From contig NZ_CAMLRU010000172.1 of the NCBI RefSeq assembly GCF_946482535.1, positions 1-5,372 of the forward strand: DNA of 5,372 bases. Reading direction: 5' to 3'. The position numbers and the translations under genes were made by a program. How positions within the stretch are numbered: position 1 is the first letter of the stretch; every line of letters starts with the position of its first letter. The stretch is from an uncultured Flavobacterium sp. (GTDB lineage Bacteria; Bacteroidota; Bacteroidia; Flavobacteriales; Flavobacteriaceae). Below the pieces are notes generated by a model. That model made no database searches. It was given only the letters and a program-made list of their open reading frames with translations, and had not been told where the DNA came from. Below, piece after piece: positions 1 through 5,290 of this stretch.

Positions 1-984
1 AAAGGTTTTACCTATGCGTAACCATCTTAAAATAGCTGTATTCCCGTTTCCGACTGTGTAGATTCCTGTGAGTTGACCTTGTTTGACCAAGGCACTTTCT
101 GGCACTAAAACTTTATCGGTTGTTGTTGTAGTCTGTGTTTTATTAGCTACCGGAAATTGGACATTCACAAACATACCTGATAAAATGGCTTTGTTGGTTT
201 GGGTCAAGTTGATTTTCACCAAATATTGTCCGCCGGTATTTTTAGCCGAACTGCTGACTTCCGTAACTTTTCCGCTTACTGTTTTGTTGATGGATTTTAC
301 TAAAACATTCACATTCATTCCGTTTTGAATGTTTGCAATATCACTTTCCGAAACCATTGCGGTTACTTGTAAACTTGAAGCACCTTCGATACTCACCAAC
401 GGCATTCCCGGATTGGCCATATCGCCTTCTTTAACAAAGGTGTTGGTTACTTCTCCGGAAAACGGCACAGTGATGTTGCTGTAACCAAATTGCGCCACGA
501 CTTCGTTTCGCATTTGTTTGGCGGCTTCCAATCCGGCTTTGGCCATTTCGTAACGCGAAGTCATATCGTCTAACTCTTTTTGAGAAGCACTTTGTTGACT
601 GAACAAAACGGTGAATCTTTCGTAGTCTTTTTTAGCATTGTTAAAAGCTGCTGTTGCTTGCAAAATAGAAGCTTCCACTTGGGCTTTTTTGGCTTGTAAA
701 TCGGTGTTGTTGATGCTCACCAAAAGCTGACCAGCTTTGACCTTTTGTCCGACTTTCGCATGTACCTTAGTCACATAACCCATCATTCGGGTGCTGACGT
801 TAGCACTGTTTTCGGCTTCAATTTTGCCACTGGCGGTTACAAAAGAACCTTTAACAGTAGCCGTATTTCCGGCTACTTTTACGGCGATAGTCGGCGCATT
901 ATCTGCAATTTCTTTTCGGTCTTTTCCACAAGAAAGAAGTAAGAAAGTCGATACTATTAGTGTTATTATTATTTTATTATTCAT
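1..984 (-). CDS. RND-type efflux periplasmic adaptor (HlyD/MFP family) lipoprotein, 3' end cut by window edge
   Basis: Membrane-fusion protein that would bridge an inner-membrane RND pump to the TolC-like outer-membrane channel encoded just upstream. The 328 visible residues have no stop before the left edge. Residues 1-18 are a lipoprotein signal ending in the lipobox LLSC with Cys19 followed by Gly, so the mature protein is probably lipid-anchored; this also fixes the start at 984. Domains in order: first half of the barrel-sandwich (lipoyl-like) domain at about 45-95 (ASGKIEAE, GQKVKAGQLL), an alpha-hairpin coiled coil at about 95-160, the second lipoyl half at about 165-200 (VPFSGEVT, VKEGDMANPG), a beta-barrel domain at about 204-280, and the start of the membrane-proximal domain (VPESALV onward). 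A short Thr run (285-289) lies in the linker before that last domain. The gene follows tolC by 50 nt with no terminator between, so they form one operon. The RND permease expected downstream is outside the window. Substrate cannot be read from this sequence. Confidence 0.95.
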   Translation of the reverse strand, partial: MNNKIIITLIVSTFLLLSCGKDRKEIADNAPTIAVKVAGNTATVKGSFVTASGKIEAENSANVSTRMMGYVTKVHAKVGQKVKAGQLLVSINNTDLQAKKAQVEASILQATAAFNNAKKDYERFTVLFSQQSASQKELDDMTSRYEMAKAGLEAAKQMRNEVVAQFGYSNITVPFSGEVTNTFVKEGDMANPGMPLVSIEGASSLQVTAMVSESDIANIQNGMNVNVLVKSINKTVSGKVTEVSSSAKNTGGQYLVKINLTQTNKAILSGMFVNVQFPVANKTQTTTTTDKVLVPESALVKQGQLTGIYTVGNGNTAILRWLRIGKTF

Positions 985-1006
985 GTTACTCTGTTTTATA
1001 ATTGTT

Positions 1007-1034
1007 CTTAATGCTTAATACTTAAATCTTAATA
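1007..1034. repeat. Four tandem 7-bp repeats between tolC and the adaptor gene
   Basis: Four consecutive heptamers on the plus strand read CTTAATG, CTTAATA, CTTAAAT and CTTAATA. They begin directly after the tolC stop codon and fill more than half of the gap to the adaptor start. The array is AT-rich and does not form a hairpin terminator. It may be a simple-sequence tract prone to copy-number change, altering intergenic spacing within the operon. No function is demonstrated. Confidence 0.7.
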
Positions 1035-2348
1035 CTACTTAGTTAAAAATGTCAAATACTCTTGGGTAAATTGGTATTCAAAAACCGCTTGTAAATGCTC
1101 TAATTCTTTCTGAATCATTTGGGTTTCGGAAACCAATAAATCGGTGGTTTTTTCTAAGCCTTGGGCAAATCGGTTTTGGCGAATGCGATAGGCTTCTTGT
1201 GCTTGTTCGAATGCCAATTTTGATAAACCAACTTTATTTTCAGCATCTTTCAGCTGGCGATTGGTTTTGTTGAATTCTAGTTGGCTTTGCTTTTTGTATA
1301 GCTCGGTTTCAAGACTCGCTTTTTGGAAATCGGCTTTGGCTTTGTCGTATTTCCCGACTGATTTATAACCGTCGAATAAATTCCATGACAATTGTGCGCC
1401 AACCAAATATCCTTTGGCCGCTGTTCCTAAAAACCGACTATCGTACAACTCATAACTTCCGAAAGCATTCAACCTTGGTAAGAAACTCATTTTGCTCATG
1501 GTCAGCATTTTTTGGTACGCTTCCGAAGATTTTTGCATCGCTTGAATGTCTTTTCTATTGTCTGACAATTGCCAATCAGCGACTTCAACTTTAATCATAT
1601 TATCCAATTCTTCAGAAGGTTTAAAGGTTTTGCCTTGGTTATCTTCATTAATTAAAAAAGCCAAATAATCCGAAGCATTTTGGACATTACTTTTGGCATA
1701 TTGTAGCTGATTTGAAATATCGTTAACACGCACTTGGACGTTAAGCACATCTGTCTTTTGTAATAAACCTTGTTTGAAATAATTTTCGACCAATTTTAAA
1801 TTGGCTTTGGCTGTGGATTCCGCTTTCCCCAAAACGCTAACCGCTTTGTAGGCCAATTGCAATTGCATATACGCTTTGGAAACTTCTAAGGCTAAATATT
1901 CCTCCTTACGTTGGGTTTGCAATTGAAACGCTTCCATTTTGGCTTTGGCAGCTTGTCGGCCGAAAATACCGTCGAGGTTAACCAATGGTTGTTGGATTTC
2001 GATTTTAGTCGCAAAATTTTGAGTGGTTTTCGGATCATTAAGCAAAGCCGGATTGAAATCAGACTGGGTTAAGATTTCCTGATTTAATTTGGAACCAAAG
2101 GCCATTAACGGATTAGTAGTAGCCATTCCGGTATAAGATGCCGTAATGTTGGGCAAAAAGAGTGCATTGGATTGTTGGTAATCTGCTTTGGCCGATTGGT
2201 AATTTTTTCGGGCGATTTGGAGTTGCAGATTTTTTTCAGTGAGTTTTTGTTTCAAATCGCTTTTGGAAACAATCAACGTATCTTGACTGAACCCGAAAGC
2301 AGAAAGGAATACAAATCCCAGTGTTATTAATAGTTTGCTCATATTCAT
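1035..2348 (-). CDS. TolC-family outer-membrane efflux protein
   Basis: Outer-membrane factor of a tripartite efflux system, forming a trimeric channel with a beta-barrel and a long periplasmic alpha-helical tunnel. The 437 residues are normal for the family. A Sec signal peptide occupies about residues 1-21 (hydrophobic core LLITLGFVFLSAFGF, cleavage near FS/Q). The twofold internal repeat typical of paired OEP domains is visible: FLPNITASY (64-72) matches FLPRLNAFGSY (289-299), and NYFKQGLLQKTDVL (189-202) matches NRFAQGLEKTTDLL (392-405). SWNLFDG (321-327) is a typical second-half strand motif. The frame stays open to 2453, but that extension runs back through a terminator hairpin and lies upstream of a TAnnTTTG element, so the start at 2348 is preferred; ATG at 2342 is an alternative. 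First gene of the operon with the adaptor downstream. Family assignment is secure; the exported substrate is unknown. Confidence 0.96.
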   Translation of the reverse strand: MNMSKLLITLGFVFLSAFGFSQDTLIVSKSDLKQKLTEKNLQLQIARKNYQSAKADYQQSNALFLPNITASYTGMATTNPLMAFGSKLNQEILTQSDFNPALLNDPKTTQNFATKIEIQQPLVNLDGIFGRQAAKAKMEAFQLQTQRKEEYLALEVSKAYMQLQLAYKAVSVLGKAESTAKANLKLVENYFKQGLLQKTDVLNVQVRVNDISNQLQYAKSNVQNASDYLAFLINEDNQGKTFKPSEELDNMIKVEVADWQLSDNRKDIQAMQKSSEAYQKMLTMSKMSFLPRLNAFGSYELYDSRFLGTAAKGYLVGAQLSWNLFDGYKSVGKYDKAKADFQKASLETELYKKQSQLEFNKTNRQLKDAENKVGLSKLAFEQAQEAYRIRQNRFAQGLEKTTDLLVSETQMIQKELEHLQAVFEYQFTQEYLTFLTK

Positions 2349-2370
2349 ATAGTTTATCTGAATTATGAAG

Positions 2371-2415
2371 CAAAAATAAAACGAGAGAAAAGCGTGTACA
2401 GTTACAATTGTTACA
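2371..2415 (-). promoter_or_regulatory. Candidate promoter and upstream operator/activator site of the efflux operon
   Basis: Reading the minus strand, TATTTTTG (2378-2371) matches the Bacteroidetes -7 consensus TAnnTTTG, 22 nt before the chosen tolC ATG. No TTG lies in the usual -33 window. Instead, TGTAACAATTGTAAC (2415-2401), a direct repeat of TGTAAC with 9-nt period, sits 22 nt upstream of the -7 element, where an activator would contact polymerase. The same motif at the same distance precedes the T9SS gene. Alternative reading: TGTAAC (2406-2401) followed after 16 nt by TCGT resembles an ECF-sigma -35/-10 pair. Both readings are inference. Confidence 0.5.
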
Positions 2416-2435
2416 GAGGCACCAAAACAAAGAAT

Positions 2436-2451
2436 GCCCGATAAATCGGGC
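2436..2451 (-). terminator. Intrinsic terminator of the T9SS Kelch-like gene
   Basis: GCCCGA and TCGGGC form a perfect 6-bp GC-rich stem around a 4-base loop (7 bp if the A-T pair closes). On the minus strand the hairpin begins 26 nt after the stop codon of the upstream gene and is followed by the T-rich stretch ATTCTTTGTTTT. It therefore insulates the tolC promoter, which lies just beyond it. Confidence 0.7.
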
Positions 2452-2477
2452 AAACTCAGAAAGTGGTATTGGCTTGT

Positions 2478-4076
2478 TTACTTTACAATCACTTTTTGAG
2501 ACACATAAAACTTGTTGTCAAAAATAAAAGTGATGATGACGGTTTGGTTGGTAATGCCGTCCAATTCAAAATTCATACTGTTATCGCCTTGTTGGGCATC
2601 CTCAATTTCACCATCGGTGATGATTTTACCATCCATACTCGATACAAAATAATCAATATTGGTCGCATAAGCCATTTTGAAATGTACTCTTACCGTACTG
2701 CTGTCGGTTGGATTGGGTGAAACCGTCATAGAAAAAGGATTTTTACCTTCAATCGGGTAAACGTTCAAAGGGGAATTTCGGATGAGTTTGACTTCATAAA
2801 TGGTAGCATTGGCAGATGTTGTGCCTGTGTTGTTAACAGAAAATGGATTGGCACTCGGACTAGACAATCCGCCAACGATATGACCGATGACAAATTCGTT
2901 AGCGGTGATTTCATTCAATTTAATCACTTCATTGCTGAAATGCGGTAGTGATTTGTTGGGGATGAATTCGGCACTAGCTCCTTTTAAAGCCGGCATGGTT
3001 TCGGACAGCTGGTATTCTTGCAACGAACCATCGGCAAAACGCGTGGTTCTGCTGATGGTATTTACGAAAGGGACATTATTATCTTGTACCAGAGTAGTTC
3101 CGTTATAATAATATTGACTGATTCCTCCAAAAAAGAGATTGTGCATACGGTTCTCTGTAGCATCATACAAACACGACTTGGCACTGTGGTAATTGCTCAA
3201 ATATTGATTGAAAGTCGTTTGCGGAAAATACCCGTCGGCGTTAATATCTACAGGATATAGAAATGGCAAATCGACATTGATTTGAAATACACCTGATGAA
3301 ATAGTATAGCCTTGAGAACCATCGGGGAAAATTTGCGGTAACAAATTGTAATCGCGTCGGTGCAAATGAACCGCATCGGTTAGCGCTTCATAATTCGAAA
3401 TGCTCAACTGCGAACCGGAATTATCAATACTAAATTTTCGAATTTGATTAGAATAAGTTTGGGTAAACGTTGGATTGTTCATCGGATTGTATCTTCCGTC
3501 AAAACGATGTCCGCCAACCAAGTAGAACGTATCGTTTATTTTACCCAATTGTCCACCCGTGATGGCGAAATTAGTATTTGTGATTTGTTTGAAATGAGAT
3601 GTTATGGCAGTACCATTGATAATCGAATCGATTAAGCCTGATACGTTCACCGAAGTCAATTTATCAAAAGTGATGTGATCATTGTTCGTAGCCGAAAAAG
3701 CATAGCCGCCAATGACATACAACGTATCTTCGTCTTGATAAAAATTGAAGTTCGTAGCTTGCAGTTGCTCTTTTAAAGCGGTTGGTAAACTATTGAGTGA
3801 AGCCGACCAAAACTGATTGGATGCCACATCAACCACATAAATATTTATGTTATTGCTGGAAGCAGGGAAAGCATTAAATGGTTGTCGAGCATGAATACCG
3901 TCTACTCTTCCCCCTATGAGTAACCATTTCCCTTGGTGTTGGGCAAAAGCATAAGAATGAATCCCCGGAAAATTGGGTATATTAATTGGATTGAGTTGGA
4001 GTTGATAATCAAATGTAGATTGTGAAAAAAGTGCATTGGTAAAAACCAAAACTAACATTGTGTAAAGTAGTTTCAT
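2478..4076 (-). CDS. Secreted Kelch-like beta-propeller protein with T9SS type A sorting domain
   Basis: Predicted to be exported by Sec and then across the outer membrane by the type IX secretion system. Residues 1-18 form a signal peptide (MKLLYTMLVLVFTNALFS, cleavage before QS). The middle contains irregular Kelch-like blade motifs with hydrophobic residues before a Gly-Gly: LLIGG (52-56), YVIGG (120-124), YLVGG (185-189), LFFGG (314-318) and HIVGG (399-403). These suggest a propeller of about five or six diverged blades. The C-terminus from about 450 has the type A sorting-domain pattern: VSPNP (452-456), then beta strands, ending in a basic KVIVK. The 532 residues have no recognisable catalytic site, so the function is unknown; adhesion or ligand binding is possible for a propeller but unproven. 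It is monocistronic, with its own promoter and terminator. The start at 4076 is supported by the signal peptide and by the -7 element 16 nt upstream. Confidence 0.9.
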   Translation of the reverse strand: MKLLYTMLVLVFTNALFSQSTFDYQLQLNPINIPNFPGIHSYAFAQHQGKWLLIGGRVDGIHARQPFNAFPASSNNINIYVVDVASNQFWSASLNSLPTALKEQLQATNFNFYQDEDTLYVIGGYAFSATNNDHITFDKLTSVNVSGLIDSIINGTAITSHFKQITNTNFAITGGQLGKINDTFYLVGGHRFDGRYNPMNNPTFTQTYSNQIRKFSIDNSGSQLSISNYEALTDAVHLHRRDYNLLPQIFPDGSQGYTISSGVFQINVDLPFLYPVDINADGYFPQTTFNQYLSNYHSAKSCLYDATENRMHNLFFGGISQYYYNGTTLVQDNNVPFVNTISRTTRFADGSLQEYQLSETMPALKGASAEFIPNKSLPHFSNEVIKLNEITANEFVIGHIVGGLSSPSANPFSVNNTGTTSANATIYEVKLIRNSPLNVYPIEGKNPFSMTVSPNPTDSSTVRVHFKMAYATNIDYFVSSMDGKIITDGEIEDAQQGDNSMNFELDGITNQTVIITFIFDNKFYVSQKVIVK

Positions 4077-4092
4077 TTTAAGAATATTTCCC

Positions 4093-4137
4093 CAAAGCTA
4101 CCTAATCTTACTTATGTTTACTGCTACATTTGTTACA
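4093..4137 (-). promoter_or_regulatory. Candidate promoter and upstream regulatory site of the T9SS gene
   Basis: On the minus strand TAGCTTTG (4100-4093) matches the -7 consensus TAnnTTTG and lies 16 nt before the ATG. No -33 TTG is present at the usual spacing. TGTAACAAATGTAGC (4137-4123) lies exactly 22 nt upstream of the -7 element and matches the tolC upstream site at 13 of 15 positions. It starts one base after the T-tract of the preceding terminator. A shared regulator is inferred. Confidence 0.5.
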
Positions 4138-4138
4138 T

Positions 4139-4168
4139 AAAAAAAGCGTCCCAAATTTGGGACGCTTT
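4139..4168 (-). terminator. Strong intrinsic terminator after the Lys/Cys-rich protein gene
   Basis: Positions 4143-4168 are a perfect 26-bp palindrome with arms AAAGCGTCCCAAA and TTTGGGACGCTTT. Read on the minus strand it ends in seven Ts (4145-4139). It begins 22 nt after the stop codon of the small gene. On the plus strand only three Ts follow, so it acts mainly on minus-strand transcription. Confidence 0.92.
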
Positions 4169-4190
4169 CCAACTTATTAAAAGTTAAATA

Positions 4191-4391
4191 CTAAGCTTTT
4201 TTGTCTTCAGCTTTTTTAGAAGCGCAACAGCCTGCTTTTTTCTCAGTGCTGCATTCTTTTTTCTCTTCTGTTGAGCAAGACTTTTCAGTTTTTGCTTTTT
4301 TCTTTTTTTGTTTTGGTTCACCATTATTGGCGTTAACATTCATAGCAAACAAAAGTGCTACTGCGGCAAATGCGGAAACTAATTTTTTCAT
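4191..4391 (-). CDS. Small secreted Lys/Cys-rich protein of unknown function
   Basis: A 66-residue protein that I cannot assign to a named family. Residues 1-21 are a clear signal peptide (MKKLVSAF, then the hydrophobic stretch AAVALLFAM, cleavage near NVNA/NN), so the 45-residue mature part should be periplasmic or extracellular. The mature chain is very rich in Lys and Glu and carries four cysteines at 39, 47, 55 and 56. They lie in a tandem octapeptide-like repeat (CSTEEKKE, CSTEKKAG, then CC), so the spacing is exactly 8 residues. No globular fold is evident and the tail is probably disordered. Metal binding or thiol buffering is a reasonable guess from the cysteines and from the HMA and thioredoxin genes upstream, but is unproven. 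It has its own good promoter and a strong terminator, and could also receive read-through from the upstream operon, after which no terminator is visible. Confidence 0.85.
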   Translation of the reverse strand: MKKLVSAFAAVALLFAMNVNANNGEPKQKKKKAKTEKSCSTEEKKECSTEKKAGCCASKKAEDKKA

Positions 4392-4433
4392 CTTTTATAA
4401 TTTATTTAAGGGATTAATCTATTTTACAGTTAT

Positions 4434-4466
4434 CAAATGTATAGTTTAAAAACATTGACAGACAAA
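4434..4466 (-). promoter_or_regulatory. Promoter of the Lys/Cys-rich protein gene
   Basis: On the minus strand TTTG (4466-4463) and TACATTTG (4441-4434) are separated by 21 nt, fitting the Bacteroidetes -33/-7 consensus TTTG and TAnnTTTG. The start codon is 42 nt downstream of the -7 element. Of the promoters in this window, only this one has both elements. Confidence 0.65.
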
Positions 4467-4469
4467 AAT

Positions 4470-4490
4470 TTAACTTAAAACTAACTTAAG
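4470..4490 (-). promoter_or_regulatory. 11-bp-period direct repeat upstream of the promoter, possible response-regulator site
   Basis: On the plus strand TAACTTAA occurs at 4471-4478 and again at 4482-4489, a period of 11 bp or about one helical turn. Extending to 10 bp units keeps 8 of 10 matches. The pair ends three bases upstream of the -33 TTTG. OmpR/PhoB-family response regulators commonly bind tandem direct repeats of this period at this position. The sequence is AT-rich, so chance similarity is possible. Confidence 0.4.
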
Positions 4491-4512
4491 AATCAAAGTC
4501 CGAGAACAATAG

Positions 4513-4713
4513 CTATTTTTCTTGCTTTGGCTTTGGCACAAAAATATTAAACAATAATCCACCCATCAAACTTCCGTATAATGTTGAATTCAATGGCTTG
4601 GAAGTTATGGCACAAGTACCATTGGCACAACCTACAAAATGATAATAAGCATAACCGCCAATAGCGCCAACGATTACTCCTATTGCAGTAATGACAACTG
4701 TTTTCTTATTCAT
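4513..4713 (-). CDS. Small membrane protein, DUF6132-like
   Basis: A 66-residue inner-membrane protein. It has two predicted transmembrane segments, about 6-26 (VVITAIGVIVGAIGGYAYY) and about 44-59 (TLYGSLMGGLLFNIFV). They are joined by a short loop with the motif VGCANGTCAIT (Cys29 and Cys34) followed by SKPLNSTLYG. This Gly-rich helix, GC-x4-C loop and TLYG helix match my recollection of the DUF6132 family, for which I know no established function. Its ATG overlaps the end of the HMA gene by 8 nt, which points to translational coupling. The paired loop cysteines could form a disulfide or bind metal or sulfur species; this is inference. No clear terminator follows. Confidence 0.85.
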   Translation of the reverse strand: MNKKTVVITAIGVIVGAIGGYAYYHFVGCANGTCAITSKPLNSTLYGSLMGGLLFNIFVPKPKQEK

Positions 4714-4978
4714 TAGTGGTTTCAGTCATTCGGCCAATGGCGCAGTTTACGTAAGATTTTGCTTTTCGAATCAAGGTATTGTTGCCTTTTTCGGGATAGC
4801 CTAAATCATTGAGTTTGTCTACGATTGCTTCTCGCTTTACTTCACCGGTTACCGAAACGGTATCGATTTCTTTATTGATTTCGACACCGGTAACACCTCC
4901 TATTTTAAGCAAGGCGGTTTTGATGCTGTTCATACAACCGCCGCACTTGATATTTTCTAATTCAAATTGTTGTTCCAT
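4706..4978 (-). CDS. Heavy-metal-associated (HMA) domain protein, copper-chaperone-like
   Basis: A 90-residue cytosolic protein with a ferredoxin-like HMA domain over about residues 3-62. The metal-binding loop is IKCGGC with Cys12 and Cys15, where many family members have MTCxxC. The rest of the fold is visible as ALLKIGGVTGVEI, then TVSVTGEV, then the helix AIVDKLNDLGYP. HMA proteins of this size usually bind Cu(I) or another soft metal and pass it to a transporter or regulator. Here a C-terminal extension of nearly 30 residues follows the domain and carries a further Cys79 in SYVNCAIGRM. The gene starts 6 nt after the thioredoxin stop and overlaps the DUF6132-like gene by 8 nt, so all three are co-transcribed. 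The metal actually bound cannot be decided from sequence, and binding of a non-copper ligand is possible. Confidence 0.92.
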   Translation of the reverse strand: MEQQFELENIKCGGCMNSIKTALLKIGGVTGVEINKEIDTVSVTGEVKREAIVDKLNDLGYPEKGNNTLIRKAKSYVNCAIGRMTETTNE

Positions 4979-4984
4979 GATGGA

Positions 4985-5290
4985 TTAATTATTGGATTTA
5001 TCGAGTATGTTTTTGATAATTTCTTCTTTGGATAACACTCCGGATTGTCGCCAAAGTTGTTTCCCATTTTGAAATAAAATCATAGTCGGCACACCGCGAA
5101 CTTGTTGCATAGCGGCTAACTCTTGGTTTTTGTCTACATCTACTTTGATGATGGAAACCCTGTCGCCGAGATTGTCTTTTACTTCTTTCAATATTGGACC
5201 AAGCATTTGACAAGGACCGCACCATGTGGCAAAAAAGTCAATCAACACCGGTTTTTCCGAATTGATTATTTGGTCAAAACTGCTATTCAT
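4985..5290 (-). CDS. trxA: Thioredoxin
   Basis: A 101-residue cytosolic thioredoxin: no signal peptide, a single compact domain, and close to the usual 105-110 residues. The redox-active site WCGPC is at 23-27 within VLIDFFATWCGPCQML. The buried Asp18, the cis-Pro loop RGVPT (Pro68) and the following strand MILFQNGK are all present, so it should be an active dithiol-disulfide oxidoreductase. Flavobacteria usually encode several thioredoxins, so this may be a dedicated paralogue and not the housekeeping TrxA; the symbol reflects family only. Its ATG overlaps the stop of an upstream reading frame by 8 nt, and the HMA gene starts 6 nt after it. This arrangement suggests a role in keeping the cysteines of its neighbours reduced, which is inference. 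Confidence 0.96.
   Translation of the reverse strand: MNSSFDQIINSEKPVLIDFFATWCGPCQMLGPILKEVKDNLGDRVSIIKVDVDKNQELAAMQQVRGVPTMILFQNGKQLWRQSGVLSKEEIIKNILDKSNN

Noticed and set aside
83..1018. Plus-strand open frames at 83-328, 745-942 and 791-1018
   Set aside because: They lie antisense to the adaptor gene, overlap each other, and show no recognisable motifs or upstream signals, while the minus frame is an unmistakable HlyD-type protein.
2349..2453. In-frame N-terminal extension of the TolC protein to an ATG at 2453
   Set aside because: It would place the start within the terminator hairpin of the preceding gene and upstream of the TAnnTTTG element, and would bury the signal peptide 36 residues inside the protein.
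2463..3635. Plus-strand frames within the T9SS gene (2463-2720, 2887-3108, 3018-3260, 3444-3635)
   Set aside because: They are antisense shadows of a well-supported 532-residue secreted protein, with no family features of their own.
4143..4168. 26-bp perfect palindrome considered as a regulatory operator or mobile-element end
   Set aside because: Its position 22 nt after a stop codon and the seven Ts on the minus-strand 3' side explain it fully as an intrinsic terminator.
4201..4449. Plus-strand frame opposite the Lys/Cys-rich gene, rich in Phe and Ser
   Set aside because: Its Phe-rich composition is the complement of the Lys codons on the minus strand. The minus frame has a signal peptide, promoter and terminator.
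4500..4520. Possible terminator around AATAGCTATT after the DUF6132-like gene
   Set aside because: The palindrome is short, AT-rich and overlaps the stop codon, with no GC stem or following T-tract, so read-through into the next gene is more likely.
4998..5225. Alternative minus-strand frame of 75 codons and plus-strand frame 5123-5344 over the thioredoxin gene
   Set aside because: Both are out-of-frame readings of a complete thioredoxin with WCGPC and the cis-Pro loop.
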